64,000 nucleotides of DNA, taken from positions 30,295 through 94,294 of the forward strand of contig CAZCIX010000001.1 of NCBI GenBank assembly GCA_964498835.1, in the 5' to 3' direction. Positions within the stretch are counted from its first letter, which is position 1, and every line of letters begins with the position of its first letter. This document shows positions 1-9,182 of the stretch, one piece after another. A model generated the notes under the pieces. The model did no database searches. It was not told the origin of the DNA and saw nothing but the letters and a program-made list of their open reading frames with translations. This DNA comes from JAGKXB01 sp964498835. GTDB lineage: Bacteria; Pseudomonadota; Gammaproteobacteria; Burkholderiales; Burkholderiaceae_D. Position numbers and translations under genes: made by a program.

Positions 1-563
1 CTGCATTGCCTATCATTGAAACCCAGGCTGGTGACGTATCTGCATTCGTTCCAACCAACGTAATTTCCATTACTGACGGTCAGATCTTTTTGGAAACTTC
101 ATTGTTTAACTCAGGTATTCGTCCTGCGATTAATGCGGGTATTTCCGTGTCGCGTGTGGGTGGTGCTGCGCAAACTAAAGTTATTAAAGGTTTGTCCGGC
201 GGTATTCGTACCGATTTGGCGCAATATCGTGAATTGGCTGCGTTTGCACAATTTGCGTCTGATTTGGATGAGTCCACTCGTAAACAATTAGATCGTGGTG
301 CGCGCGTAACTGAGTTGTTGAAACAATCACAATATTCTCCATTGTCAATTTCTCTGATGGCTGTTTCATTGTTTGCTGTTAATAAAGGCTATTTAGATGA
401 TGTCGATGTCAAGAAAGTGTTGGCTTTTGAATCTGGTTTGCATAACTTCATGAAAACTAGCCACGCTGCTTTGTTGCAAAAGATTGAGGACAGCAAGCAA
501 CTCGACAAAGATGGCGAAGCATTGCTTGCCAGTGCAATTGCTGATTTCAAAAAATCATTCTAA
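1..563 (+). CDS. atpA: ATP synthase F1 subunit alpha, 3' part
   Basis: This is the C-terminal part of the alpha subunit of the F1 ATPase, which carries the non-catalytic nucleotide sites. The reading frame is open from base 3 and the 5' end lies outside the window. About 187 of the usual 510 or so residues are present. The visible motifs ETQAGDVSAFVPTNVISI and SVSRVGGAAQTK are hallmark alpha sequences. The last is the conserved segment around the alpha Ser-Arg near the nucleotide site. It is followed by the helical C-terminal domain. atpG begins 36 bp downstream in the same operon. Identity is certain; only the truncation by the window edge is unusual. Confidence 0.98.
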   Translation, partial: ALPIIETQAGDVSAFVPTNVISITDGQIFLETSLFNSGIRPAINAGISVSRVGGAAQTKVIKGLSGGIRTDLAQYRELAAFAQFASDLDESTRKQLDRGARVTELLKQSQYSPLSISLMAVSLFAVNKGYLDDVDVKKVLAFESGLHNFMKTSHAALLQKIEDSKQLDKDGEALLASAIADFKKSF

Positions 564-599
564 TCGTTACTTAGTTAGAAGGAAAAAGGAGTAGCGAGC

Positions 600-1484
600 A
601 TGGCTGTAGGCAAAGAGATACGCGGCAAGATTAAAAGCGTAGAAAATACCAAGAAAATTACCAAGGCAATGGAGATGGTGGCCGCGTCTAAAATGCGTAA
701 AGCGCAGGAGCGGATGCGGTCTGCTCGTCCTTATAGCGACAAGATTCGCAATATTGCGGCTAATTTGGCAGATGCAAATCCAGAGTACACACACCCATTC
801 TTGGCGAATGTTAAGAATAAACAAGATAAAGCTAACGCTGTTGGTTTTATCGTTGTGACGACGGATAAGGGGTTGTGCGGTGGCTTGAATACTAATGCTT
901 TGCGTTTGTTGACTGGCAAAATTAAAGAAGCTGAAGCAGCAGGAAATGCGGTTGAAGCTGTCGCGATTGGTAACAAAGGTTTTGGTTTTCTTAACCGGGT
1001 CGGTGTGAAGGTTGTATCGCATGCAACGCAACTTGGTGATACCCCACATTTGGATAAATTAATCGGCCCCGTCAAGGTATTGCTTGATGCATATCAAGAA
1101 GGTAAGTTGGATGCGATTTATCTGGTGTATACCAAATTCATTAATACGATGAAGCAAGAGCCAATGGCACAGCAGCTATTGCCATTGTCAGCGGATAAGC
1201 TAGAAGGCGACAAAGGAAACCATAGCTGGGATTACATTTATGAGCCAGATGCACAAGTTGTGATTGATGAATTGTTGGTGCGTTATGTTGAGGCATTGAT
1301 TTATCAAGCAGTAGCAGAAAATTTGGCGTCTGAACAATCGGCCCGCATGGTAGCGATGAAATCGGCTTCTGATAATGCCGGTAATGTAATTGGCGAATTA
1401 AAGTTGATTTATAACAAAACACGTCAGGCTGCTATTACCAAGGAATTGTCTGAAATTGTGGCCGGTGCCGCTGCGATTAGCTAA
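600..1484 (+). CDS. atpG: ATP synthase F1 subunit gamma
   Basis: Gamma forms the rotating central stalk that couples proton flow through Fo to catalysis in F1. The 294-residue product has the expected length. The N-terminal helix contains IRGKIKSVENTKKITKAMEM, and the C-terminal helix contains the NKTRQAAITKELSEIVAGA signature that sits inside the alpha3beta3 barrel. The ATG at 600 follows an AAGGAAAAAGGAG ribosome-binding region. It lies between atpA and atpD in the standard order. Confidence 0.98.
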   Translation: MAVGKEIRGKIKSVENTKKITKAMEMVAASKMRKAQERMRSARPYSDKIRNIAANLADANPEYTHPFLANVKNKQDKANAVGFIVVTTDKGLCGGLNTNALRLLTGKIKEAEAAGNAVEAVAIGNKGFGFLNRVGVKVVSHATQLGDTPHLDKLIGPVKVLLDAYQEGKLDAIYLVYTKFINTMKQEPMAQQLLPLSADKLEGDKGNHSWDYIYEPDAQVVIDELLVRYVEALIYQAVAENLASEQSARMVAMKSASDNAGNVIGELKLIYNKTRQAAITKELSEIVAGAAAIS

Positions 1485-1538
1485 TTTAGACTATTTAATT
1501 ACTTATATTATTTATATTACTTTATAGAAGGAACGAAC

Positions 1539-2939
1539 ATGGCTGATGGCAAAATCGTTCAGTGTATCGGCGCTGTGGTGGACGTTGAATTTCCCCGCGA
1601 TGCGATGCCTAAAATTTACGATGCCTTGAAAATGGAAGGCTCTGAGTTGACACTTGAAGTACAACAACAGCTTGGTGACGGCATTGTTCGTACCATTGCG
1701 TTGGGTACTTCTGATGGTCTGCGTCGTGGTATGAGAATCCAAAATACCGGCAAACCGATTACTGTGCCAACAGGTAAAGCAACATTGGGCCGTATTATGG
1801 ACGTGTTGGGTAACCCAATTGATGAATGTGGTCCAGTCAGCAAAGAACAATCTGCACCAATTCACCGCAAAGCACCTGAGTACGACGAATTGTCACCATC
1901 CCAAGATTTGCTGGAAACCGGTATTAAGGTTATTGATTTGGTTTGTCCATTTGCAAAAGGCGGTAAAGTTGGTTTGTTTGGCGGTGCAGGCGTAGGCAAG
2001 ACCGTTAACATGATGGAATTGATCAACAACATTGCAAAAGCGCATAGCGGTTTGTCTGTATTTGCTGGTGTTGGTGAGCGTACCCGTGAAGGTAATGACT
2101 TTTACCACGAAATGGCCGATGCTAAAGTGGTTGATCTGGAAAACCCAGAAGCATCTAAAGTAGCGATGGTGTATGGTCAGATGAATGAGCCACCAGGTAA
2201 CCGCTTACGCGTTGCCTTGACTGGTTTGACCATTGCTGAAGGTTTTCGTGACGAGGGTAAGGACGTTCTGTTCTTCGTTGATAACATTTACCGCTATACC
2301 TTGGCAGGTACTGAAGTTTCTGCGTTGTTGGGCCGTATGCCATCCGCTGTGGGTTATCAACCTACGTTGGCGGAGGAAATGGGTAAATTGCAGGAACGGA
2401 TTACTTCTACCAAAACCGGTTCTATTACCTCAATCCAAGCCGTTTATGTGCCAGCGGATGATTTGACTGATCCATCACCAGCGACAACTTTTGCCCACTT
2501 GGATTCAACAGTCGTTTTATCACGTGATATCGCGTCGTTGGGTATTTATCCAGCGGTTGATCCATTGGATTCCACTTCACGTCAGCTCGATCCTAACGTG
2601 GTTGGTCAAGAGCACTACGAAACAGCACGTGCGGTGCAAGGTACTTTGCAGCGCTATAAAGAATTGCGCGACATTATTGCCATTTTGGGTATGGATGAAT
2701 TGGCTCCAGAAGATAAATTGGTGGTGGCACGTGCACGTAAAATGCAACGTTTCTTGTCACAACCATTTCACGTTGCGGAAGTGTTTACCGGTTCGCCAGG
2801 TAAGTATGTTTCATTGAAAGACACCATCAAAGGCTTCAAGATGATTGCTTCTGGTGAACTCGATCACTTGCCAGAACAAGCGTTTTACATGGTTGGCACA
2901 ATCGAAGAAGCGATTGAAAAAGCTAAGAATTTAAACTAA
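1539..2939 (+). CDS. atpD: ATP synthase F1 subunit beta
   Basis: The catalytic F1 subunit, which makes ATP from ADP and phosphate. The product has 466 residues, as usual. Visible motifs are the Walker A loop GGAGVGKT (about residues 149-156), the ALTGLTIAEGFRDEGKDVL segment with Walker B, and DELAPEDK in place of the canonical DELSEED region that contacts gamma and epsilon. An AGAAGGA Shine-Dalgarno lies 6 bp before the ATG. The 54-bp gap from atpG is AT-rich and shows no regulatory feature. Confidence 0.99.
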   Translation: MADGKIVQCIGAVVDVEFPRDAMPKIYDALKMEGSELTLEVQQQLGDGIVRTIALGTSDGLRRGMRIQNTGKPITVPTGKATLGRIMDVLGNPIDECGPVSKEQSAPIHRKAPEYDELSPSQDLLETGIKVIDLVCPFAKGGKVGLFGGAGVGKTVNMMELINNIAKAHSGLSVFAGVGERTREGNDFYHEMADAKVVDLENPEASKVAMVYGQMNEPPGNRLRVALTGLTIAEGFRDEGKDVLFFVDNIYRYTLAGTEVSALLGRMPSAVGYQPTLAEEMGKLQERITSTKTGSITSIQAVYVPADDLTDPSPATTFAHLDSTVVLSRDIASLGIYPAVDPLDSTSRQLDPNVVGQEHYETARAVQGTLQRYKELRDIIAILGMDELAPEDKLVVARARKMQRFLSQPFHVAEVFTGSPGKYVSLKDTIKGFKMIASGELDHLPEQAFYMVGTIEEAIEKAKNLN

Positions 2940-3024
2940 TTAATTCTTACTTATATTTTTGCGTTATCCATTTCGTTTTTATTTGTTTTTCTGAACGAAA
3001 TGGATATTCACAGATAGGAAAAGC

Positions 3025-3447
3025 ATGGCACACACTATTCACGTTGACGTTGTCTCTGCAGAAGCGGAAATTTTTTCCGGTGAAGCTGAATTCGTCGCTT
3101 TGCCAGGTGAAGCGGGTGAGTTGGGAATTTATCCTCAGCATACTCCTTTAATCACACGCATCAAACCGGGTGCAGTGCGCATCAAAGTTGCCAATCAAGC
3201 GGAAGATGAATTCGTTTTTGTCGCTGGCGGTATTCTTGAGGTACAGCCTAATGCGGTGACTATTTTGGCAGATACAGCAATTCGCGGTCATGATTTGGAT
3301 GAAGCAAAAGCGACTCAAGCCAAGCAGCTTGCTGAAGAAGCGATGAAAAATACAGATTCAAAAATTGATTACGCAAAGGCGCAGGCAGAGTTTTCAATCG
3401 CTATTGCCGAATTGGCAGCAATTCAAAGATTGCGTAAGAAAAATTAA
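3025..3447 (+). CDS. atpC: ATP synthase F1 subunit epsilon
   Basis: Epsilon is the small central-stalk subunit that inhibits ATP hydrolysis. The product has 140 residues. The N-terminal beta-sandwich contains EAEFVALPGEAGELGIYPQH, the typical epsilon signature. The C-terminal part is a two-helix hairpin rich in Ala, Lys and Glu. An AGGAAAAGC site precedes the ATG. It is the last gene of the operon and is followed within 40 bp by a strong intrinsic terminator. Confidence 0.97.
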   Translation: MAHTIHVDVVSAEAEIFSGEAEFVALPGEAGELGIYPQHTPLITRIKPGAVRIKVANQAEDEFVFVAGGILEVQPNAVTILADTAIRGHDLDEAKATQAKQLAEEAMKNTDSKIDYAKAQAEFSIAIAELAAIQRLRKKN

Positions 3448-3483
3448 GACGTAGTTTATGCGTATAAATGTAGTATCGCGATT

Positions 3484-3508
3484 AAAGGCAGCCTCGGCTG
3501 CCTTTTTT
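3484..3508 (+). terminator. Intrinsic terminator of the atp operon
   Basis: A perfect 9-bp stem (AAAGGCAGC with GCTGCCTTT) closed by a CTCG tetraloop runs directly into a T-rich tract. It lies 37 bp after the atpC stop and before the start of the dehydrogenase gene, so it ends the operon. Confidence 0.92.
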
Positions 3509-3551
3509 ATTGGATATCTTCGTATATTTAATTATTGAATTGAGGTGTTTT

Positions 3552-5015
3552 ATGTTATCCATGGCTCAATTAAAAGATCCTACCTTGTTCCGTCAACAAG
3601 CTTATTTGAATGGTAAGTGGTGTGATGCTGATGATGGATTGACTATCCCCGTGATCAATCCAGCAACGGGTCAATTAATTGGTAACGTTCCAAAAATGGG
3701 CAAAATGGAAACGCGGCGTGCGATTGAGGCCGCTCATATTGCTTGGCTTGAATGGCGCAAACAAACTGCGCATGCACGCAGCGTTATTTTGTATCGTTGG
3801 TATCAATTGATACTGGACAATGTCGATGATTTGGCCTTGATTATGACGCTCGAACAAGGTAAACCATTGATGGAGGCGCGCAATGAAGTGTTGTATGCAG
3901 CCTCCTTTATTGAGTGGTTTTCCGAAGAAGCCAAGCGCATTTGTGGTGACACTTTGCAGTCACCTTGGCCTGATCGTCGGATTATTGTGATCAAGGAGTC
4001 AATTGGCGTTTGTGCCGCTATTACACCATGGAATTTCCCATCAGCCATGATTACCCGTAAAGCTGGTCCAGCATTGGCAGCTGGTTGCAGCATGGTGATT
4101 AAACCAGCACAAGAGACGCCTTATTCAGGGTTGGCATTGGCAGTGCTTGCTGAAAGGGCTGGTTTGCCAGCGGGTGTGTTGAGTGTGTTGACTGGTAACT
4201 CACATGGCATCGGCGGTGAAATGACGGGTAACGTTTTGGTACGCAAGTTGAGTTTTACTGGTTCAACGGAAACCGGTCGCATATTAATGCAGCAGTGTGC
4301 GCCAACTATCAAGAAATTGTCCCTTGAATTAGGGGGTAATGCTCCCTTTATTGTTTTTGACGATGCGGATTTAGACGCTGCAGTAGCTGGTGCCATGGCA
4401 TCAAAGTATCGCAATGCGGGTCAAACGTGTGTTTGTGCTAATCGAATTTACGTACAAGAAGGTGTGTACGACGCTTTTACTGAAAAGCTCGTTGCTGTAG
4501 TCAAACAATTAAAAGTGGGTAATGGCCAAGATGTGGGTGTGACGCAAGGTCCTTTGATTAATGCCGAAGCGGTTTTGAAAGTCGAGCAACATATCGCGGA
4601 CGCCATCGCAAAAGGTGGGCGTTTACTGCTTGGTGGGGAACGCCATGCACTTGGGCACAATTTCTTCCAGCCAACGGTGATTGCCGACGCGCAATCCAAT
4701 ATGCAAGTGGCACAAGAGGAAACATTTGGGCCATTGGCCGCATTGTTTCGTTTTCGAACTGATGAAGAAGCACTCAATCTGGCTAATGGTACTGAATTTG
4801 GTTTGGCTAGTTATTTTTATAGCCGTGATATTGGTCGTATTTGGCGTATTGCTGAAAGTTTGGAAAGCGGGATGGTTGGCATTAACACGGGGCAGATTTC
4901 CAGTGAAATTGCACCATTTGGTGGTATTAAACAATCTGGATTGGGGCGAGAAGGCTCCAAATATGGCATAGACGATTATTTGACCATGAAGTATTTGTGT
5001 ATGGGGGGAATGTAA
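3552..5015 (+). CDS. gabD: NAD(P)-dependent succinate-semialdehyde dehydrogenase family
   Basis: An aldehyde dehydrogenase of the GabD type, which oxidises succinate semialdehyde to succinate. The product has 487 residues. The motif ITPWNFPSAMITRKAGPALA and the SFTGSTETGR loop form the cofactor site. LELGGNAPFIVF carries the catalytic Glu and NAGQTCVCANR the catalytic Cys. The frame is open from 3510, but that codon lies in the atp terminator. ATG 3552 follows GAGGTG with short spacing, and ATG 3561 is an alternative. There is no gabT or gabP nearby, so substrate assignment rests on family resemblance; a related semialdehyde is possible. Confidence 0.85.
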   Translation: MLSMAQLKDPTLFRQQAYLNGKWCDADDGLTIPVINPATGQLIGNVPKMGKMETRRAIEAAHIAWLEWRKQTAHARSVILYRWYQLILDNVDDLALIMTLEQGKPLMEARNEVLYAASFIEWFSEEAKRICGDTLQSPWPDRRIIVIKESIGVCAAITPWNFPSAMITRKAGPALAAGCSMVIKPAQETPYSGLALAVLAERAGLPAGVLSVLTGNSHGIGGEMTGNVLVRKLSFTGSTETGRILMQQCAPTIKKLSLELGGNAPFIVFDDADLDAAVAGAMASKYRNAGQTCVCANRIYVQEGVYDAFTEKLVAVVKQLKVGNGQDVGVTQGPLINAEAVLKVEQHIADAIAKGGRLLLGGERHALGHNFFQPTVIADAQSNMQVAQEETFGPLAALFRFRTDEEALNLANGTEFGLASYFYSRDIGRIWRIAESLESGMVGINTGQISSEIAPFGGIKQSGLGREGSKYGIDDYLTMKYLCMGGM

Positions 5016-5215
5016 AAATTTGTCTATTGCTATGCGTTAAGCTTTTATGCAAACAGTGTTATGCAACCAGTGTGTATTAGCGGGCATCATTTCTTACTGT
5101 CACAGTTTTAAATAAATTATAGAATCTCGGTTTGGTTTTCCCTTTTGTCCAAATGGAGAGGGGGATTTTTGTTGTGTTTTTATATTCATAGTTCTTTTTC
5201 AACCTGGAAATAAGC

Positions 5216-6262
5216 ATGAAATATTTTAGGATGTCATTTGTTATTACTTTCCTTTGCCTTGGTTTGGCCACTTGGTGGGGATATACCCAGGGTGGTGTGA
5301 CTGGCGCATTACAGGCTATGGGTGTTGCTATGATTCTTAGCATTATGGAAGTGTCATTGTCCTTTGATAATGCGGTTGTGAATGCTGCTGTGTTGAAAAC
5401 GTGGGATGAGTTTTGGCGCAACTTGTTTTTGACGGTGGGGATTTTGCTTGCTGTGTTTGGCATGCGTTTGTTGTTTCCCTTGTTGATCGTTGCCCAAGCG
5501 GCTGATTTGGGTTTAGGAGAAGTTTGGCATTTGGCCTTGAACAACCCTGCTGCTTACTCTCAACATTTGACTGATCATCATGCTGAAGTAGCCGCATTTG
5601 GGGGCATTTTCCTGTTGCTCGTGTTTTTCAATTTCTTATTTAATGATGAAAAACATTTACATTGGTTGGGTTATGTTGAGAGGAAAATAGGATCTCTGGG
5701 AAAAATGGCCTCGATTTCTGTTTTTCTTGCGCTGGGCGTATTAATCGCTAGTTTGAGTATGGTTGACGAAAGTAAAAAACTGATCGTACTAGTCGCCGGA
5801 ATATGGGGAATTTTGACCTACGTAGGAGTGGATATCATTGGTTCTTTGCTGGAGAAAAATGACAATGATCCTAATGCCAATGTTGGTGAGTTGGTCAAAC
5901 GTGGTGGAATCGGTGGTTTTCTCTATCTTGAAGTATTGGATGCATCGTTCTCATTCGATGGTGTGATCGGCGCTTTTGCGATTACTAATGATGTGGTCAT
6001 CATCATGTTGGGCTTGGGAATCGGCGCGATGTTTGTACGTTCTATCACCGTTTACCTAGTACATCAGGAAACATTGGATAAGTTTGTATACCTGGAACAT
6101 GGCGCGCATTATGCGATTGGTGTGCTGGCATTCATCATGTTGGCAAGTATGAAATACCACGTGCCTGAATTGTTCACCGGATTAATCGGCGTTGCTCTCA
6201 TCCTGGCGTCATTGTGGTCGTCTATCACGCATCGTCGTAAAGCGGAATTGAATAATCATTAA
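5216..6262 (+). CDS. DUF475 / TerC-like integral membrane protein
   Basis: A 348-residue polytopic membrane protein of the DUF475 family, related to the TerC/YkoY group, whose members are implicated in metal-ion export. About eight to nine hydrophobic helices are visible. The characteristic acidic membrane motifs appear twice: SIMEVSLSFDNAVVNAAVLK near residues 42-61, and EVLDASFSFDGVIGAFAIT in the second half. This gives the internal pseudo-repeat typical of the superfamily. The 200-bp upstream region has no recognisable manganese riboswitch. The transported ion cannot be read from the sequence. Confidence 0.8.
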   Translation: MKYFRMSFVITFLCLGLATWWGYTQGGVTGALQAMGVAMILSIMEVSLSFDNAVVNAAVLKTWDEFWRNLFLTVGILLAVFGMRLLFPLLIVAQAADLGLGEVWHLALNNPAAYSQHLTDHHAEVAAFGGIFLLLVFFNFLFNDEKHLHWLGYVERKIGSLGKMASISVFLALGVLIASLSMVDESKKLIVLVAGIWGILTYVGVDIIGSLLEKNDNDPNANVGELVKRGGIGGFLYLEVLDASFSFDGVIGAFAITNDVVIIMLGLGIGAMFVRSITVYLVHQETLDKFVYLEHGAHYAIGVLAFIMLASMKYHVPELFTGLIGVALILASLWSSITHRRKAELNNH

Positions 6263-6295
6263 GCAATAAATTTTTCAGTATCGGTACAATTTGGT

Positions 6296-6763
6296 ATGCA
6301 TACTTCACCTTATCAACGCCCTCCTACGCTCTACCGCTACGCTGAACGTCAGTGGTTAGAGCGCGCTCTTTTGTTGGGCGAGTTCCGCTTGCGTCCAGTT
6401 GCGAGTACTGGTTGCTTAGTCGTTAGTTTCTCTAAAAACTGGGATCCGCAGTTGTTCACCGTTTTTTCTGGTGCGGATTCTTGCCTAGTCATTCACGATA
6501 CCGAAGCATTTGGTGAGCGTTTGCATCATGCGGTGCAGAAAGTGTTGCCTAGTTGGATGGGCATTGATGGCGCGGTTGAATATGGCGCACGTAGTCCATT
6601 GGGTGCTGCCTTTTCCAAATCAAAAGGCGATGCAGTAGAGCAAGAATGGCAGTTTGCCTGGCGGTCGACACAGGCCATGACGCGTTTACACCCCATCACC
6701 ATTACATTGGGCAATATAGAAAATTATGCCCAATTGCGTGGTAAAGGTGAGCATTTCATTTAA
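6296..6763 (+). CDS. Conserved hypothetical protein, 155 residues
   Basis: I do not recognise a named family. The product is soluble, with no signal peptide or membrane segment. It begins with a basic aromatic stretch (PPTLYRYAERQWLERALLLG) and has a central segment FSGADSCLVIHDTEAFGERL. The composition and codon use match neighbouring housekeeping genes, so the frame is probably real. Its stop overlaps the convergent msrA stop by 4 bp. No Shine-Dalgarno is obvious before ATG 6296. Function unknown. Confidence 0.7.
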   Translation: MHTSPYQRPPTLYRYAERQWLERALLLGEFRLRPVASTGCLVVSFSKNWDPQLFTVFSGADSCLVIHDTEAFGERLHHAVQKVLPSWMGIDGAVEYGARSPLGAAFSKSKGDAVEQEWQFAWRSTQAMTRLHPITITLGNIENYAQLRGKGEHFI

Positions 6764-7392
6764 TGATATAAAGTCGGAAATTGCTTGCGTAATTGCTCTA
6801 TCTTAGGTTGATCGTGGATCACGATGTAGGGTTGATTAGGATGGAGCGCCAAATAATTTTGGTGATATTTCTCGGCGCTATAGAACTGTTCAAGCGGCAC
6901 AATTTGCGTGACGATGGAAGCGCTAAAAGCGTTGGTGGTGTTGAGTTTTTGCACCATGTTTTTTGCCATGGTTTGTTGCTCTGGCGTAGTGTAAAAAATC
7001 GCAGAGCGATATTGGCTGCCAACATCTGGGCCCTGGCGGTTGTATTGCGTCGGATCGTGCGCCACCTTGAAAAATACCTGCAGTAATTGATCATAGGAAA
7101 CCTGTGCCGGATTAAAGCGTATGCGTACGGATTCGGCATGGCCTGTGTTGCCGCTGCTCACTTGGTCATAATGCGCCGTTGATGCGCTGCCTCCGGCATA
7201 GCCTGATACGACTTCAGAGACGCCTTTGACGTGCTTAAACACGGCATCTACGCCCCAGAAACACCCACCTGCAAAGACGGCAGTTTGCTCCTTGGGCGTT
7301 GTTGCGCTTGCGCTTGATAGTATGCCTATGCTGAGTAAGAAGAAAATGCTTTGGGCGAATTTCAATATAGGGCGCAATATGCTGGTCAACAT
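6760..7392 (-). CDS. msrA: Periplasmic peptide-methionine (S)-S-oxide reductase MsrA
   Basis: Reduces the S-epimer of methionine sulfoxide in proteins. The 210-residue product starts at the ATG ending at 7392, preceded by AGGAAATTATT; the frame stays open upstream into dipZ, but that extension lacks support. Residues 1-30 form a Sec signal peptide ending SSASA, so this copy should be exported. The catalytic motif AGGCFWG (Cys about 44) and the GYAGG motif follow. It is the last gene of msrB-dipZ-msrA, 28 bp behind dipZ. That suggests the membrane thioredoxin partner DipZ supplies its electrons. Confidence 0.93.
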   Translation of the reverse strand: MLTSILRPILKFAQSIFFLLSIGILSSASATTPKEQTAVFAGGCFWGVDAVFKHVKGVSEVVSGYAGGSASTAHYDQVSSGNTGHAESVRIRFNPAQVSYDQLLQVFFKVAHDPTQYNRQGPDVGSQYRSAIFYTTPEQQTMAKNMVQKLNTTNAFSASIVTQIVPLEQFYSAEKYHQNYLALHPNQPYIVIHDQPKIEQLRKQFPTLYH

Positions 7393-7420
7393 AATAATTT
7401 CCTCATTAAAGTCTTGATGA

Positions 7421-9169
7421 TTAACCGAAGGTAAAGGCAAATGCTTCTGCCCCTGGATCTAAAAATTCGATTTTAAAAAGATGGTGCTGGTTTTCGGTTC
7501 CAGTTTTAGTTTCGGTACTGGGGTTGGATTTTTGACGTACTAGTTGATATAAGCGTTGGTCTTTAATTTCACCATAACCCTGCGCATCAATATCTGTGCC
7601 GTGATGAGCGCTGGGTGGTTTGCCATCTAGCGTGACTTTAAAACGTATCGGTTTGCTGTTATCGGAACCCAAAACCAAATGCAAATCACGTCCTTGAAAG
7701 CGATAAGCAATTGCGCCACCAGCGGATTGTAAAGTGGCCGATTCATTAGAAATTTTCCAATTCCCCTGCAAGGCCCAATGATGTAGCGCTAGCGTAGTTG
7801 GGGCACTATATTTTGCTGATGCATCTTGTTGCACGGCTTCAGGTGAGGCCAGGTTTTTCTGCCGTGCGTAGCCCAAATACGTTTCTGGTGATTGTTGTTG
7901 TCTTCTTGTTGATGTTGCCGCAGTCGTCCCCGCCCCTTTAACGTTCACCAATTCATTGTTAAACGTCAAATCCTGATGCGCTTCTTTGAGCAGGCTTTGT
8001 ATCATTTGCTCGGTTTCTTGATATGCACCTTCGCCAAAATGCTGGTGACGGATACGTCCTTGCGCATCGATTAAATAATGCGCTGGCCAGTAGCGATTTT
8101 GGTAAGCCTTCCAGATCGCATATTGGTTATCGATCGCTATCGGATAACGAATGCCGAGATCACGCGTGGCTTGTTCGACATTGCGTATTTCTTTTTCAAA
8201 AGCAAATTCTGGTGTATGCACGCCGATGATGACTAAACCTTGGCTGCGATATTTTTCATCCCACGCCTTTAAGTAAGGCAAGGTACGTAGGCAGTTGATG
8301 CAGGAATAGGTCCAGAAATCCACCAGTACCACTTTGCCATGCAAGGATGTATTACTTAGCGGTGGTGAATTGATCCAATGATTCGCTTCTGGTAAAGCGG
8401 GTGCCTGGCGCGCAGCAGAAACAGCATGAGCAGCGGGTTGAATGAAGGACTGATTTGCACCTTCAATCAATTTTTGTTCGATCTTGGCAGTGTTCCAGAA
8501 AGAAAATTGCGCTAGAAAACGGGTATCCCAACCTAGTGCAATCGCTACTACACCAACGACTACGGCGATTCCCAAAATGCGGCGTAGCCATTCTTCTGCA
8601 CCCAAATTACGTTTCATCAGGGTGTACACACGTTTGCCGGCTAGCAGCGCCATACTCAAGGAGGTTGCGGCACCGGCAGCAAATGTCAGCAACAATAAAG
8701 CGCTATACAGATTGGCGCCCTGCAAGGCCGCACCAGCTAGTACTAACCCCAGGATAGGGCCGGCACATGGCGCCCATAAAAAACCAACCGCCACGCCTAG
8801 CAGCAAAGAGCTTTTAACATTATTTTGCTGATCGGCATCCGCACGTTGTTGCAAGCGTTCGCCCAAAGCTACCAAGGGGCGCATCAAGCGATTCGATACA
8901 ACAGGGAAAATCAATGCGATGCCAAATAGCAATAACAGCACCATGGCGGCATAACGGCCATATTGATTGACTTGCACCAACCAAGCACCACCGACTGCGG
9001 CAAAGCTCGCTAGCAAAGTGAATGTCAATGCCATCCCCACTAAGATGGGTAAACCGCTGCTTTTAAAAGATTGCTCTGAGCGGGCAAAGATAAAGGGCAA
9101 CACTGGTAGCACGCATGGGCTAAAAATGGTGAGAATGCCGCCGATATAAGCGAGTAAAAAAATCAGCAT
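7421..9169 (-). CDS. dipZ: DipZ-type CcdA-thioredoxin fusion, thiol-disulfide electron transporter
   Basis: A 582-residue membrane protein built as in the DipZ family. Residues about 1-215 form a CcdA-like domain of roughly six helices with the paired cysteines FSPCVLP (Cys19) and WAPCAGP (Cys135). A thioredoxin/TlpA-like domain carries the active site YSCINCLR (Cys290, Cys293). The C-terminal beta-rich region resembles the carbohydrate-binding-like domain of DipZ proteins. It should move electrons from cytoplasmic thioredoxin to periplasmic targets. It starts 13 bp after msrB, with GGGGGT as ribosome-binding site, and precedes msrA by 28 bp. The likely targets are therefore the two exported Msr enzymes; that link is inference. 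Confidence 0.9.
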   Translation of the reverse strand: MLIFLLAYIGGILTIFSPCVLPVLPFIFARSEQSFKSSGLPILVGMALTFTLLASFAAVGGAWLVQVNQYGRYAAMVLLLLFGIALIFPVVSNRLMRPLVALGERLQQRADADQQNNVKSSLLLGVAVGFLWAPCAGPILGLVLAGAALQGANLYSALLLLTFAAGAATSLSMALLAGKRVYTLMKRNLGAEEWLRRILGIAVVVGVVAIALGWDTRFLAQFSFWNTAKIEQKLIEGANQSFIQPAAHAVSAARQAPALPEANHWINSPPLSNTSLHGKVVLVDFWTYSCINCLRTLPYLKAWDEKYRSQGLVIIGVHTPEFAFEKEIRNVEQATRDLGIRYPIAIDNQYAIWKAYQNRYWPAHYLIDAQGRIRHQHFGEGAYQETEQMIQSLLKEAHQDLTFNNELVNVKGAGTTAATSTRRQQQSPETYLGYARQKNLASPEAVQQDASAKYSAPTTLALHHWALQGNWKISNESATLQSAGGAIAYRFQGRDLHLVLGSDNSKPIRFKVTLDGKPPSAHHGTDIDAQGYGEIKDQRLYQLVRQKSNPSTETKTGTENQHHLFKIEFLDPGAEAFAFTFG

Positions 9170-9182
9170 GATGATGACCCCC

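Noticed and set aside
5016..5215. Possible manganese (yybP-ykoY) riboswitch upstream of the TerC-like gene
   Set aside because: Gene type made it worth checking, but the conserved GGGGAGUAGC-like and CGGCAACC-like elements are not present and no convincing structure was seen.
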